Position numbers and translations under genes: made by a program. The notes beneath the pieces were generated by a model, which worked only from the letters and a program-made list of their open reading frames with translations, was not told the DNA's origin and did not search any database. This document shows, one piece after another, positions 40,458-49,884 of a stretch of DNA of 64,000 nt. Numbering within the stretch: position 1 is the stretch's first letter; every line of letters starts with the position of its first letter. The stretch lies in the NCBI RefSeq assembly GCF_020736845.1, contig NZ_JAFFQR010000105.1, positions 179,513 through 243,512 on the forward strand, written 5' to 3'. Source of the DNA: Paenibacillus farraposensis (GTDB lineage: Bacteria > Bacillota > Bacilli > Paenibacillales > Paenibacillaceae).

Positions 40458-41150
40458 ATGAGCCCGTTCATTTTACTTGTAGATGCAAACGAAGTGTCTG
40501 ATGTATATGTACATTTGTTGGAGCAGGCAGGCTATCAGGTGGCTAACGCCCGTCATATGTCGGAGGGAAGGAACTACGCAGCCGATAGTCCTATAAATAT
40601 GCTGCTTCTGAACAACAGGGACGAGCAAGCGGATGCATACGGCATGATTCGTATCCTACGGCAAAGCCATTCTCATGTACCGCTGTTTGTATTGACCTCA
40701 TCGGATGACGAGAACCATATTGTCTCCTGCTTTGAGCAGGGAGCACACGATGTAATGGCACACCCTTTTTCTCACAAAGTGTTTCTAGCCAGAGTGGCTA
40801 ATTTACTGCGGATTTTTGGTATTGTACATGATGCAGCTGGGGCAATCAAGGCGGGTGATTTACACATCGATCATGCAAGCAGGATGGTGAATAGAGGGGG
40901 GCGAAAGCTGGAATTAACTCCAAAGGAATTCGATCTTTTGTTTCATCTTGCTGTACGTCTTAATCAGGTTTGCAGCAGACAGCAAATTTTGAAAGATGTT
41001 TGGCAACATGATTATATCGTAGATACGAACGTAGTCGACGTGTATATTAGGCATTTGCGAGTGAAGGTAGATAAAGGGCAGAAATTCAAAATGATTCGTA
41101 CAGTACGGGGGATTGGCTATTCACTCAGAACACCGCCTCCAGCAGAATAG
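40458..41150 (+). CDS. OmpR/PhoB-family regulator with atypical receiver domain
   Basis: 230 residues. The C-terminal ~95 are a good OmpR winged helix (ELTPKEFDLLFHLAVRL; DVWQHDYIVDTNVVDVYIRHLRVK; VRGIGYSL). The receiver at 1-120 keeps the fold and Asp9 and Thr80, but the phospho-acceptor position reads Asn52 (LLLNNRDEQ) and the conserved Lys before Pro is His102 (MAHPFS). It probably cannot be phosphorylated in the usual way and may be regulated by ligand or protein binding. No histidine kinase gene is adjacent. ATG at 40458 with CAGGTGGG upstream. Confidence 0.85.
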   Translation: MSPFILLVDANEVSDVYVHLLEQAGYQVANARHMSEGRNYAADSPINMLLLNNRDEQADAYGMIRILRQSHSHVPLFVLTSSDDENHIVSCFEQGAHDVMAHPFSHKVFLARVANLLRIFGIVHDAAGAIKAGDLHIDHASRMVNRGGRKLELTPKEFDLLFHLAVRLNQVCSRQQILKDVWQHDYIVDTNVVDVYIRHLRVKVDKGQKFKMIRTVRGIGYSLRTPPPAE

Positions 41151-41170
41151 CATTAGCATTGAGGGATATA

Positions 41171-41202
41171 AAAAAGCCGGGAACTATTCTTCCCGGCTTA
41201 CA
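41171..41202 (-). terminator. Terminator of the NlpC/P60 gene
   Basis: AGCCGGGAA / TTCCCGGCT. On the minus strand it is followed by TTTTTTATA; the plus-strand tail is poor, so it serves mainly the minus-strand gene. Confidence 0.75.
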
Positions 41203-41222
41203 TATTTAAACAAGTTTGATAC

Positions 41223-41726
41223 TTACAGCACGCGACGTGCTTTAATGTAAGTTCTTTTCCAGTTGCCTGAGTTCAGATTGGAAATGGTAACGCCAGGTTT
41301 GCCATAAGTGTGCAGAATTTTACCGTTGCCCATATAAACGGCTACATGGGTAATATTGTGTCCGTTAGCACGGCTGCCGCTTGAGAAAAAAACCAAGTCG
41401 CCTTTTTTCAGATTGGATTTGGATACAGCTCGTCCGACTTTTGACTGCTGAACAGAAGTACGCGGCAAGTCTACCCCGTGTTTTTTGAAAATATGCTTCA
41501 TGAAAGAAGAACAGTCAAAATAGCGGGTGGTGCTTGTAGAAGCTCCGAACTGATAAGGAGTTCCCATATATTTTTCACCATAATTAATTATTTTTTGACC
41601 TAGTGAAGTCGTAGTAGCAGCCGACGCTTGTGCCGTATTTGTTCCCTCAATTGCAAATGTTCCAAAACCGATCGTGGCTGCAATTCCCGCGATAATTACC
41701 TTTTTTATGATATTGTGCCTGTTCAT
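41223..41726 (-). CDS. Secreted NlpC/P60-family cell-wall endopeptidase
   Basis: 167 residues. Signal peptide (basic MNRHNIIKKV, then VIIAGIAATIGFGTFAI) ending near AQASA. The rest is an NlpC/P60 domain: catalytic Cys in YFDCSSFMKHIF, His in THVAVYMG and a third residue in ILHTYGKPG. It should cut the gamma-D-Glu-meso-diaminopimelate bond in wall peptides. There is no LysM or SH3 module. Start at 41726 because TTTTTGGAGG lies just upstream; an upstream ATG at 41759 is unlikely. Its 5' region (41727-42007) holds no ydaO-type riboswitch that I can see. Confidence 0.9.
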   Translation of the reverse strand: MNRHNIIKKVIIAGIAATIGFGTFAIEGTNTAQASAATTTSLGQKIINYGEKYMGTPYQFGASTSTTRYFDCSSFMKHIFKKHGVDLPRTSVQQSKVGRAVSKSNLKKGDLVFFSSGSRANGHNITHVAVYMGNGKILHTYGKPGVTISNLNSGNWKRTYIKARRVL

Positions 41727-42007
41727 GTTGTAGGTACCTCCAAAAAATGATTGGTGCAAAATTTTGCTGATTTGCTAATTTACTGACAGCGTTGAGTATA
41801 ACAGCTTTGGAGCCTCCCAATAGTTGGAAAAATAGGCCCGATTGCTTGAGGGACAAGGCTTGCATGGCAATTATTAAAAAACGATTAAAAATTACAAATT
41901 GTAAAAAAATAAAACACACTACAAATCTGGTATTTGTGAAAAATGCTATCGTAGCAAGTGTTTTGAGCATCAAAGTAGCCTTTGTGAAGATTACAATAAT
42001 GTCATAA

Positions 42008-42649
42008 CTAATCCTTGCTTTGAATGACAAGCAATAGCCCGCTTTCGATGGAAATCGTACCCTTCAAAGCGGTTAGCTTATTACTGACAGCCCGCGATTG
42101 ACCCATCTTGAGGGTGGCATTGTGCAACGGGTACATAAATCCTTCCAGATTTATCCCTGTGACTTCAGCGGTCATAGGAAGCAGCGATGTGTATGTATAG
42201 CCCATAGGTTTGATCTCGAGTGTTGATCCGGTGAGCTCGATATAGTTATGTGCGTCCATAATAGCGCAGCTCATACGATGCTGCATCGCGCGTACCAATA
42301 TTTGAATGTTCGCCAGCGTGTGATCCAATCGCGTGCCAGTTACGCCAAGCATGAGTACATGATCTACCTGCTCGTCCATCGCGATCTCCAAGGCGAGCTC
42401 CGTATCTGTCAGGTCCTTATGCACTGGATCACATGCAATCATGCGTTTGCTTGCCGATTCAACCTGTTCTTTTTGCTGCAGTGTTATCGAATCAAAGTCG
42501 CCTACAGATACATGTGGTATAATACCGTGCTCAATCAGAAAAAGAGCTCCTTTATCTGCACCTATAATAAAATCTTCAGGTTGTATGTACTGCAAGTCTT
42601 CTTCGCCAAGGCGACCGCCGGAAAATACAATGGCGCGCTTTTTCTTCAT
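42008..42649 (-). CDS. thiN: Thiamine pyrophosphokinase
   Basis: 213 residues. Thiamin diphosphokinase fold: FSGGRLGEEDL, DFIIGADKGALFLIEHG, GDFDSIT, HKDLTDTELALEIA, LGVTGTRLDHTLANIQIL (Asp/His of the active site) and SLLPMT. It converts thiamine plus ATP to thiamine pyrophosphate, linking it to the riboswitch-controlled operon 2 kb away. The start is taken as 42649 (AAAGGATG upstream); MLDM at 42658 is the alternative. Confidence 0.93.
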   Translation of the reverse strand: MKKKRAIVFSGGRLGEEDLQYIQPEDFIIGADKGALFLIEHGIIPHVSVGDFDSITLQQKEQVESASKRMIACDPVHKDLTDTELALEIAMDEQVDHVLMLGVTGTRLDHTLANIQILVRAMQHRMSCAIMDAHNYIELTGSTLEIKPMGYTYTSLLPMTAEVTGINLEGFMYPLHNATLKMGQSRAVSNKLTALKGTISIESGLLLVIQSKD

Positions 42650-42795
42650 ATCTAACATCCTTTCATCCTTAAGTCCGTCTATGTATCATCAGCTTTTAAG
42701 TATAACGTGTTAAATATGGCTTGCACAATTTTGGAGGGCACAGCTACAATGAAACAGAAAAAGACAGTGCAGCGTGCAGCAGGAAGGAGAATGAA

Positions 42796-43260
42796 ATGAT
42801 TAACGTTTTATTTGTGTGTTTGGGCAATATTTGCCGTTCCCCAATGGGGGAAGCGGTGCTAAGACATAAAGCGCAGGAACGGGGACTAGGAGCGCAAATC
42901 AGGGTAGACTCGGCTGGTACAGGTGACTGGCATATCGGAAAACCTCCGCATGAAGGAACGCTAAAACAGCTCAAGCTGCACGGCATCAGCGGGAAGGGCC
43001 TAAAGGCGCGGCAAATAGGGGAGCGTGATTTTGAAGCGTTTGATTATATTGTGTGCATGGATGATTCGAATGAACGTAACTTGCGTAAGCTTGCAGGCGG
43101 TGCGCACGTTGACATTCTTAAATTTATGGACTTGCTTCCGCAAGAAAAGCTGAGAGAAGTACCTGACCCTTATTACACCGGCAATTTTGCGGAGACTTAT
43201 CGGTTAATGGACGCAGGATGCGAGGCTCTGCTGGACAAAATCGCAGAGGAAAAGCTATAA
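42796..43260 (+). CDS. Low-molecular-weight protein-tyrosine phosphatase
   Basis: 154 residues. The P-loop FVCLGNICRSPMGEA (Cys-x5-Arg-Ser) is near the start and the general-acid Asp lies in EVPDPYYTGNF. These phosphatases act on phosphotyrosine, in bacilli also on protein phosphoarginine. The ATG at 42796 follows AAGGAG; the ORF is open for 25 codons further upstream without any ribosome site. A terminator follows. It could in principle oppose the kinase at 23743, but nothing in the sequence links the two. Confidence 0.93.
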   Translation: MINVLFVCLGNICRSPMGEAVLRHKAQERGLGAQIRVDSAGTGDWHIGKPPHEGTLKQLKLHGISGKGLKARQIGERDFEAFDYIVCMDDSNERNLRKLAGGAHVDILKFMDLLPQEKLREVPDPYYTGNFAETYRLMDAGCEALLDKIAEEKL

Positions 43261-43276
43261 TGTGAACGACAGAAAG

Positions 43277-43296
43277 CGGCAATGCTTGCCGTTTTT
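43277..43296 (+). terminator. Terminator of the phosphatase gene
   Basis: CGGCAA / TTGCCG around TGC, followed by TTTTT. Confidence 0.8.
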
Positions 43297-43411
43297 CATT
43301 TCAAACATATTGAAAGCGCAATCATTTTGGGTGAAAGCGAAAAAGAGCATGACAGCCAAATCTGGCCGATCCATGCCCATTTCCTGTAGCTGAAGCTTGG
43401 AAGAAGGAGGC

Positions 43412-44146
43412 TCAGGCGCGTTCCAAAAAATACATGAGCGCGTCAGGCAGCTCGTTTTGCCAAAAGCCCCACAAATGCTTGCCATCCTTTTCACGGTACG
43501 AAACCTCTGCGTTCCGTTCGCGCAGCAAATTTGAGCATTGACGGTTAAGCTCTACAAAGTTATAAATGCCGGTATCGCTCTCAAATGCATCCTCCTGTAG
43601 GCCGACCGTCATCCACACCCGCAGGCGGGACAGATCTTTCTCACGGGCGATGATCTCCTGCGAAGCCTCATAGTAAGCGCCGGACAGGCTGATGATACGG
43701 TTGAAGAGCTGCGGATACAGCAAGGCCAAATGCAGAGACACACTGCCTCCCAGCGAATCGCCAGCCAAAATGCGGGACGATGCATCACTTCTTATAGGAT
43801 ACTTTTGTTCTACATAGGGAATAATCTCTTCTGCAAAACAGGTGGTATACGCCTTGAAACGATCACCAAAGGGGGCGTATTCCTGGGTTCTGATTTTGGT
43901 GTTAACTTCGACACCAACAATAATGAAAGGTTCGACGCCTTCATCCAGGATAAGGCGATTGGCATGAGTTGCTATGCGGCCAAAATTGAAAAATTCCTCT
44001 CCATCCTGACAGTATACGACTGGGTAACTCAATATTTCATTATAGCCGGGCGGCAAGTATATACGGAGGGTTCTGGTTTCGCCAAGAAAGCGGCTTTCTA
44101 CTTCGTCTTTAAGGATGGTTCGTTTTAAAAACCGGGAATCCGTCAT
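43412..44146 (-). CDS. Esterase D/enterochelin-esterase-like alpha/beta hydrolase
   Basis: 244 residues. LRIYLPPGYNEILSYPVVYCQDGEE opens the fold, the nucleophile elbow is GDSLGGSVSLHLA, the acid is likely in WMTVGLQEDAF, and the His is in EKDGKHLWGFW. The family (PF00756) includes mycolyltransferases, S-formylglutathione hydrolases and siderophore esterases. No signal peptide, so cytoplasmic. AAAGGTG precedes the ATG. Confidence 0.88.
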   Translation of the reverse strand: MTDSRFLKRTILKDEVESRFLGETRTLRIYLPPGYNEILSYPVVYCQDGEEFFNFGRIATHANRLILDEGVEPFIIVGVEVNTKIRTQEYAPFGDRFKAYTTCFAEEIIPYVEQKYPIRSDASSRILAGDSLGGSVSLHLALLYPQLFNRIISLSGAYYEASQEIIAREKDLSRLRVWMTVGLQEDAFESDTGIYNFVELNRQCSNLLRERNAEVSYREKDGKHLWGFWQNELPDALMYFLERA

Positions 44147-44230
44147 TTTTCGTCACCTTTCTCGGTTATTATTTTGCATTCGGGTTCACAATAAGTTAAG
44201 ATTACCCTGATTGCAATAGATGTTTAAAAA

Positions 44231-44251
44231 ATGCTTAAAAGATGCTTAAAA
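44231..44251. repeat. Direct repeat of ATGCTTAAAA upstream of pdhA
   Basis: Two copies of ATGCTTAAAA (44231-44240, 44242-44251), 11 bases apart, one helical turn. Confidence 0.5.
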
Positions 44252-44286
44252 ATCCAATCATGTACTAAGCTGTTGTATTATTTTTG

Positions 44287-44366
44287 TACACCTGTTACAT
44301 ACACAAAAATATGACAAACTCAAAAAAAATAACTAAATCTTTGACGCCGGCAATATAACAGGTGTA
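44287..44366. repeat. Inverted repeat spanning the pdh promoter
   Basis: TACACCTGTTA (44287-44297) and its exact complement TAACAGGTGTA (44356-44366) are separated by 58 bases. The second copy lies in the promoter spacer and reaches into the -10. Confidence 0.8.
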
Positions 44367-44370
44367 TAAT
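44341..44370 (+). promoter_or_regulatory. pdh operon promoter
   Basis: TTGACG, 18 bases, TATAAT, about 54 bases before the pdhA start codon. Confidence 0.8.
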
Positions 44371-44423
44371 AATTCTATAACAGCGGAACTTGATATTCAA
44401 ATTTTTTTGTTGAGGTGAAGAAA

Positions 44424-45491
44424 ATGAGCAAGGTTCCTTATGAAGTGTACACAGAGGAAGTTGAGGCTCTATCCGTGCTTTCTCCGGATGGTGAAATTAT
44501 CAATAAAGATAAATTGCCTAAACTTACAGATGATCAATTGAAAGAAATTATGTATCGTATGGTATTTACACGTACTTGGGATGACCGTGCTGTTAACTTG
44601 GGTCGCCAAGGACGTCTCGGCTTCTACGCTCCGGTATCCGGACAAGAAGCAACCATGGTTGGTAGTGAATTTGCACTCCAAAAAGAAGATTTTGTTGCAC
44701 CAGGCTACCGCGATATTCCGCAACTCGTTTGGCATGGCCTGCCTTTATACCAAGCTTTCTTGTACTCCCGTGGTCATCAACATGGCGGTCAAGTACCGGA
44801 TGGCGTTAACGTACTGATGCCGCAAATTATCATCGGCGCGCAAATTCTGCATGCGATGGGTATTGCAATGGGCTACAAACTGAAAAAACAAAAACAAGTC
44901 GTCATTACATATACAGGTGACGGCGGTTCTTCCGAAGGAGACTTCTACGAAGGTCTGAACTATGCTGGTGTATACAAGCTGCCAGTTATTTTCTTTGTGC
45001 AAAACAATGGCTACGCTATCACGACTCCATTTGCGAAGCAAACAGCTGCCCTTTCCATCGCTCACAAAGCGGTTGCTGCCGGTATTAAAGGCGTGAAAGT
45101 TGACGGTATGGATGTGCTTGCCGTTATCAAGGCTGTTCAAGAAGCCGCAGAACGTGGACGCAATGGCGAAGGCGCTACACTCATTGAAGCGGTAACATAC
45201 CGTTTCCGTCCGCACTCCCTTTCCGACGATGCATCTAAATATCGTACGAAAGAAGAAGAAAGCGAATGGAGCGAGAAAGACCCAATTGCCCGTCTTGCGA
45301 AATACCTTGAGAAAAAAGGTCTGTGGACTGAAGAAGATACAGCTCGTGTAAAAGAAGAGGCTAAAGCGAAAGTGAACGAAGAGATCAAAAAAGCCGAGAA
45401 AACAGAAAAAATGACAATTCCTGGTCTGATCGACAGCATGTTCGAAGTTACGCCTAAACATTTGGAAGAACAAAAGGCTGATTTTAAATAA
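44424..45491 (+). CDS. pdhA: Pyruvate dehydrogenase E1 alpha
   Basis: 355 residues. Thiamine-diphosphate motif TGDGGSSEGDFYEGLNYAG ending in VQNN, the SGQEA region, the phosphorylation-loop-like YRFRPHSLSDDASKYR and the C-terminal helix tail typical of the bacillus enzyme. With PdhB it decarboxylates pyruvate and passes the acetyl group to E2. Start at 44424, behind GAGGTGAAG; GTG 44415 in the same site is less likely. First gene of pdhABCD; its codon use (many third-position C and T in a restricted set) suggests high expression, as in the next three genes. Confidence 0.97.
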   Translation: MSKVPYEVYTEEVEALSVLSPDGEIINKDKLPKLTDDQLKEIMYRMVFTRTWDDRAVNLGRQGRLGFYAPVSGQEATMVGSEFALQKEDFVAPGYRDIPQLVWHGLPLYQAFLYSRGHQHGGQVPDGVNVLMPQIIIGAQILHAMGIAMGYKLKKQKQVVITYTGDGGSSEGDFYEGLNYAGVYKLPVIFFVQNNGYAITTPFAKQTAALSIAHKAVAAGIKGVKVDGMDVLAVIKAVQEAAERGRNGEGATLIEAVTYRFRPHSLSDDASKYRTKEEESEWSEKDPIARLAKYLEKKGLWTEEDTARVKEEAKAKVNEEIKKAEKTEKMTIPGLIDSMFEVTPKHLEEQKADFK

Positions 45492-45505
45492 TTGATCTTG
45501 AAAGC

Positions 45506-45537
45506 GACCGGGTGGCAACCCGATCCGGTCTGTTTTT
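45506..45537 (+). terminator. Intercistronic hairpin between pdhA and pdhB
   Basis: GACCGG-GT / AC-CCGATCCGGTC with a T-rich tail (TGTTTTT). A partial terminator or a processing/stability element inside the operon. Confidence 0.6.
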
Positions 45538-45590
45538 CAATTGGACCTGAACTGAAACTGATCTGTAATGTTTAAGGAGGAAATGAAGCA

Positions 45591-46571
45591 ATGGCACAAA
45601 TGAACATGAAAGAAGCTATTCGTGACGCACTTCGCGTAGAGTTGAAACGCGATCCAAATGTCCTGCTCTTCGGTGAAGACGTAGGCCATGTAGGTGGCGT
45701 TTTCCGCGCAACAGAAGGTTTGCAAAAAGAGTTTGGCGAAGAGCGTGTATTCGATACTCCGCTGGCGGAATCCGCAATCGGGGGGCTTGCTGTCGGTCTC
45801 GGTATCCAAGGCTTTCGCCCTGTAGCTGAGATCCAGTTCGTAGGCTTTATCTTTGAAGCACTCGACCAAATGGCAATTCAAGCATCCCGTATGCGTTACC
45901 GTTCCGGTGGACGTTACAATTCTCCAATCGTATTCCGTACACCTTTTGGTGGCGGTGTTAAGGCAGCTGAGCTGCATACCGATTCCCTGGAAGGTCTTTT
46001 GGCCCAAACACCTGGTATCAAGGTTGTCGTTCCTTCCAACCCTTATGATGCAAAAGGTCTTATGATCGCGTCTATCCGCGATAACGACCCAGTATTTTTC
46101 ATGGAGCATTTGAACCTGTACCATGCATTCCGCACTGAAGTTCCTGAGAATGATTACACCATTGAGCTGGGTAAAGCAAACGTGGTTCGTGAAGGCTCCG
46201 ATGTAACGATCATTACTTACGGTATGATGGTACACACTTCCATCAAGGCTGCTGATGAGCTGGAAAAAACAAAAGGCATCAAAGTGGAAATCATCGATTT
46301 GCGTACGATTAGCCCGATTGACATTGATACGATCATTGCTTCTATCCAAAAAACCAATCGTGCTATCGTTGTTCAGGAAGCGCAAAAGAGCGCCGGCGTA
46401 GCTGCTGAAGTGATTGCACAAATTAACGAAAAAGCAATTCTCCATCTGGAAGCGCCAGTTCTGCGTGTAGCTGGTCCAGATACCGTTTATCCTTTTGCTC
46501 AAATTGAAGATACTTGGTTGCCAACGCCAACGCGTATCATTGATGCGGTTAATAAAGTATTGGAATTTTAA
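45591..46571 (+). CDS. pdhB: Pyruvate dehydrogenase E1 beta
   Basis: 326 residues. [46 protein letters not shown] and [18 protein letters not shown] are family hallmarks. It forms the E1 heterotetramer with PdhA and supplies half of the cofactor site. A GGAGGAAATGAAGCA site precedes the ATG. Confidence 0.97.
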   Translation: MAQMNMKEAIRDALRVELKRDPNVLLFGEDVGHVGGVFRATEGLQKEFGEERVFDTPLAESAIGGLAVGLGIQGFRPVAEIQFVGFIFEALDQMAIQASRMRYRSGGRYNSPIVFRTPFGGGVKAAELHTDSLEGLLAQTPGIKVVVPSNPYDAKGLMIASIRDNDPVFFMEHLNLYHAFRTEVPENDYTIELGKANVVREGSDVTIITYGMMVHTSIKAADELEKTKGIKVEIIDLRTISPIDIDTIIASIQKTNRAIVVQEAQKSAGVAAEVIAQINEKAILHLEAPVLRVAGPDTVYPFAQIEDTWLPTPTRIIDAVNKVLEF

Positions 46572-46605
46572 TTAAAGCACACCGTAAATTTGGGAGGTTT
46601 TAAAC

Positions 46606-48219
46606 GTGGCAAAATTTGAATATAGATTTCCGGAGCTGGGTGAAGGTCTTCATGAAGGCGAAATCATCAAGATGCACATCAAGCCCGGCGACAAAGTAAC
46701 AGATGACGACATCATCATGGAAGTACAAAACGACAAGGCTGTAGTTGAAGTACCTTGTCCAGTCAATGGTACAGTACAAGAAGTATTTGCCAAAGATGGT
46801 GACGTTTTTAACGTTGGTCAAGTCGTGGCTATTATTGATGCAGAAGGTGAACTTCCTGAGCAAGAAGGTGCACCGGAAGCACCGGCTGCTGCTAGCCCTG
46901 AGCCAAGTGCTGCAGCGGGTGGAGCTGCAGGTGCAGCCAGATTTGAATATAAATTCCCAGAACTGGGTGAAGGTCTTCACGAAGGCGAAATCATCAAGAT
47001 GCACATCAAAACCGGCGACAAAGTAACTGATGAAGATATCATCATGGAAGTACAAAACGACAAGGCTGTGGTTGAAGTTCCATGTCCAGTTAATGGTACG
47101 ATTCAAGAAGTATTCGCCAAAGACGGAGACATCTTTAAAGTAGGTCAAGTTGTGGCTGTCATTGCTGCCGAAGGCGAGCTTCCTGAACAAGAAGACGCAC
47201 CGGCGGCTGCTAAGCAAGAACAGGGTGCTGCACAAGGTGGAGCTGCCACCAAACCGGCTGCAACTCCAGCTGCATCGAACAAAGACGTGCTGGCTACACC
47301 TAGCGTGCGCAAATTTGCTCGTGAGCAAGGTGTAAACATCGCTCAAGTGAGTGGTACCGGTAAAAACGGCAAAATCACCAAAGAAGATGTAGAAGCCTTC
47401 AAAAATGGCGGTGGCCAAGCGGCTGCACCAGCAGCAAAAGAAGCTGCAAAAGCACAAGAGCCTGCTAAAAAAGAAGCGAAAGCTGCAGCACCAGCCGCAC
47501 CAGTCGCAGATCCGCGTGCTGAGGAAGAGCGCGTACCATTTAAAGGTATCCGTAAGGCTATCTCCAATGCCATGGTTAAATCGGCTTACACAGCTCCGCA
47601 CGTTACAATTATGGACGAAGTGGATGTAACCGATCTGGTTGCTTTCCGTACTCGCTTGAAACCAATTGCTGAGAAGAAAGGTACTAAAGTAACATACCTG
47701 CCATTCATCGTTAAAGCTTTGGTTGCTGCTTCCCGTCAATTCCCGGCTCTGAATGCCTCGATCGACGAAGAAGCTAACGAAATTGTCTACAAAAAGTACT
47801 ACAACATCGGTATCGCTACAGATACAGACAACGGTCTGATCGTTCCTGTTATCAAAGATGCTGACCGTAAGAGCATCTGGATGATCGCTGATTCCATTCG
47901 TGATCTGGCTGTACGCGGCCGTGATGGAAAATTGGCTGCCAACGAAATGAGAGGAAGCACAATCTCCATCACGAACATCGGTTCCGCTGGCGGTATGTTC
48001 TTTACGCCAATCATCAACTTCCCTGAAGTTGCGATTTTGGGTACAGGTCGCATCAGCGAAAAAGCAGTTGTGAAAAACGGCGAAATTGTTGCCGCTCCAG
48101 TAATGGCTCTTTCCCTGAGCTTTGACCACCGTATTATTGACGGTGCAACTGCGCAAAACTTTATGAACTATATTAAACAGCTGCTCGCTAATCCTGAGCT
48201 GCTTGTTATGGAGGTGTAA
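46606..48219 (+). CDS. pdhC: Dihydrolipoamide acetyltransferase E2 with two lipoyl domains
   Basis: 537 residues, GTG start behind GGGAGG. Two tandem lipoyl domains at about 3-80 and 112-190, each with the lipoylated Lys in [10 protein letters not shown]; an Ala/Pro/Gln-rich linker; a peripheral subunit-binding domain at about 228-265 ([20 protein letters not shown]); another Ala/Lys-rich linker; and the catalytic domain ending [15 protein letters not shown] with the His. The two lipoyl domains are close copies also at the DNA level (offset 327 bases). It transfers acetyl groups to coenzyme A and forms the core of the complex. Confidence 0.97.
   Translation: MAKFEYRFPELGEGLHEGEIIKMHIKPGDKVTDDDIIMEVQNDKAVVEVPCPVNGTVQEVFAKDGDVFNVGQVVAIIDAEGELPEQEGAPEAPAAASPEPSAAAGGAAGAARFEYKFPELGEGLHEGEIIKMHIKTGDKVTDEDIIMEVQNDKAVVEVPCPVNGTIQEVFAKDGDIFKVGQVVAVIAAEGELPEQEDAPAAAKQEQGAAQGGAATKPAATPAASNKDVLATPSVRKFAREQGVNIAQVSGTGKNGKITKEDVEAFKNGGGQAAAPAAKEAAKAQEPAKKEAKAAAPAAPVADPRAEEERVPFKGIRKAISNAMVKSAYTAPHVTIMDEVDVTDLVAFRTRLKPIAEKKGTKVTYLPFIVKALVAASRQFPALNASIDEEANEIVYKKYYNIGIATDTDNGLIVPVIKDADRKSIWMIADSIRDLAVRGRDGKLAANEMRGSTISITNIGSAGGMFFTPIINFPEVAILGTGRISEKAVVKNGEIVAAPVMALSLSFDHRIIDGATAQNFMNYIKQLLANPELLVMEV
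46612..47190 (+). repeat. Tandem DNA duplication encoding the two lipoyl domains
   Basis: The segment from about 46612 and that from about 46939 match closely codon for codon over roughly 250 bases, with long identical runs such as GAAGGCGAAATCATCAAGAT in both. Confidence 0.85.
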
Positions 48220-48222
48220 TCA

Positions 48223-49644
48223 ATGGTAGTAGGAGACGCTTCTCTGGATATTGACACATTGGTTATCGGTGCGGGTCCTGGCGGCTATGTAGCTGCCATC
48301 CGTGCTGCACAACTGGGACAAAGCGTATTGATCGTTGACAAATCCGAGCTAGGCGGTGTCTGCCTGAACCGTGGATGTATTCCATCCAAAGCTTTGATCT
48401 CTGCAGCTCATCAATACGAAGCAGCTAAACATGGCGAGACTTTCGGTATTACGGCTGAGAATGTAAAAGTAGACTTTGCTAAAACACAAGAATTTAAAAA
48501 CGGTGTTGTTAAGAAAATGACAGGCGGCGTAAGCGGCTTGCTCAAAGGCAACAAAGTCGAAGTTTTCAACGGCGAGTGCATGTTTATCAATGAAAACGAA
48601 GCGCGTGTATTCAACGAACATGAATCACCACGCTACCGTTTTAAAAATGCAATTATTGCAACAGGCTCCCGCCCTATCGAATTGAAGCCATTCCCGTTTG
48701 GCGGACGCATTCTGTCTTCTACTGAAGCGTTGAACCTGCCTGAAATTCCGAAAAGCCTGATCGTTATCGGTGGTGGATATATTGGTGCAGAGCTTGGACA
48801 AATGTACTCCAAATTCGGTTCCAAGGTAACCATCATTGAAGGTATGGATACCGTTCTTCCTGGCTTTGATAAAGACATGACTTCCATCGTTGCGAAAAGC
48901 ATGAAGAAAACAGGCATCGAAATCTTCACTGGCGCTAAAGCGGAAAGTGCGGAACAAACAGACAAAGACGTAACAGTGAAATTCTCTGTTAACGGCGAAA
49001 GCAAAGAAGTAACTGCTGAGTACCTGCTTGTAACTGTTGGACGTCGTCCAAATACAGATGGAGAACTGGGTCTGGATTTGATCGGTGTAGAACTGGATGA
49101 ACGCGGATTGGTGAAAGTTGACCACCAAGGACGCACTAGCATCCCTCACATCTTCGCAATCGGCGATATTGTTCCTGGTCTCGCTCTGGCTCACAAAGCT
49201 TCTTACGAAGGCAAAGTGGCCGCTGAAGTAATTGCAGGAGAGCCTTCTGTTGTAGACTACAAATGTATTCCGGCTGTTGTGTTCACAGATCCAGAATGCT
49301 CCAGCGTAGGTTACACAGAAGCTCAAGCCAAAGAAAAGGGCTATAATGTCAAAGTTGGCAAGTTCTCTTATGGAGCAAATGGCCGTGCCGTTTCCCTGAA
49401 CGCTGCTGAAGGCTTTGTAAAAATCGTAGCTGACGCAGATACGGGTCTGGTACTGGGTACGCAAATCGTAGGTCTGGAAGCTTCCAACCTGATTGCCGAA
49501 CTGGGTCTGGCGATTGAAATGGGTGCTACACTCGAAGATATCTCCCTGACTATTCATGCTCACCCTACACTGGGCGAACTCGTGATGGAAGCAGCGGAAG
49601 TCGTAATGGGCCACCCAATCCACGCATTGGTGCCACGTCGCTAA
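48223..49644 (+). CDS. pdhD: Dihydrolipoamide dehydrogenase E3
   Basis: 473 residues. FAD motif [19 protein letters not shown], redox disulfide [18 protein letters not shown] motif [18 protein letters not shown]-binding AIGDI, and the C-terminal catalytic His/Glu in [16 protein letters not shown]. It reoxidises the lipoyl groups of E2. Starts three bases after pdhC. Confidence 0.97.
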   Translation: MVVGDASLDIDTLVIGAGPGGYVAAIRAAQLGQSVLIVDKSELGGVCLNRGCIPSKALISAAHQYEAAKHGETFGITAENVKVDFAKTQEFKNGVVKKMTGGVSGLLKGNKVEVFNGECMFINENEARVFNEHESPRYRFKNAIIATGSRPIELKPFPFGGRILSSTEALNLPEIPKSLIVIGGGYIGAELGQMYSKFGSKVTIIEGMDTVLPGFDKDMTSIVAKSMKKTGIEIFTGAKAESAEQTDKDVTVKFSVNGESKEVTAEYLLVTVGRRPNTDGELGLDLIGVELDERGLVKVDHQGRTSIPHIFAIGDIVPGLALAHKASYEGKVAAEVIAGEPSVVDYKCIPAVVFTDPECSSVGYTEAQAKEKGYNVKVGKFSYGANGRAVSLNAAEGFVKIVADADTGLVLGTQIVGLEASNLIAELGLAIEMGATLEDISLTIHAHPTLGELVMEAAEVVMGHPIHALVPRR

Positions 49645-49687
49645 TCCCGTTTCATTATCTCGTTTTTGCTTTTCATACGTGTTCAAC

Positions 49688-49725
49688 AGAGGCAAGGAGC
49701 GCAATGCGTTCTTTGCCTCTTTTGT
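49688..49725 (+). terminator. Terminator of the pdh operon
   Basis: AGAGGCAA-GGAGCGC-AATGCGTTCT-TTGCCTCT followed by TTTG. Confidence 0.8.
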
Positions 49726-49884
49726 ATGCATTAGGATTTTCTAGGACGATCATGAAAATTCACACAGTGCATGGTCAATGAAGCATCGTCCATGATACAC
49801 TAAATATAATGTGTGAAAGTGGCTTTTCAAGGTCGGAATCTGGCGCTGCCAGATGTTTATCTATGCTTAAAGGAGAGAAACAAA

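Noticed and set aside
41727-42007. Possible ydaO-type riboswitch upstream of the NlpC/P60 gene
   Set aside because: None of the conserved blocks was found on the minus strand.
45506-45537. T-box-like GGGTGGCAACCCG string
   Set aside because: Only part of the T-box antiterminator pattern, no specifier loop and no room in the 100-base gap; treated as a plain hairpin.
44745-46502. Minus-strand open frames opposite pdhA and pdhB
   Set aside because: Shadows of biased codon use; no starts or ribosome sites.
46600-48156. 518-residue minus-strand open frame opposite pdhC
   Set aside because: It mirrors the codon bias of a strongly expressed gene, has no ribosome site and an implausible Cys/Phe/Ser-rich composition.
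48625-49731. 368-residue minus-strand open frame opposite pdhD
   Set aside because: Same reason; the plus-strand product is an unmistakable dihydrolipoamide dehydrogenase.
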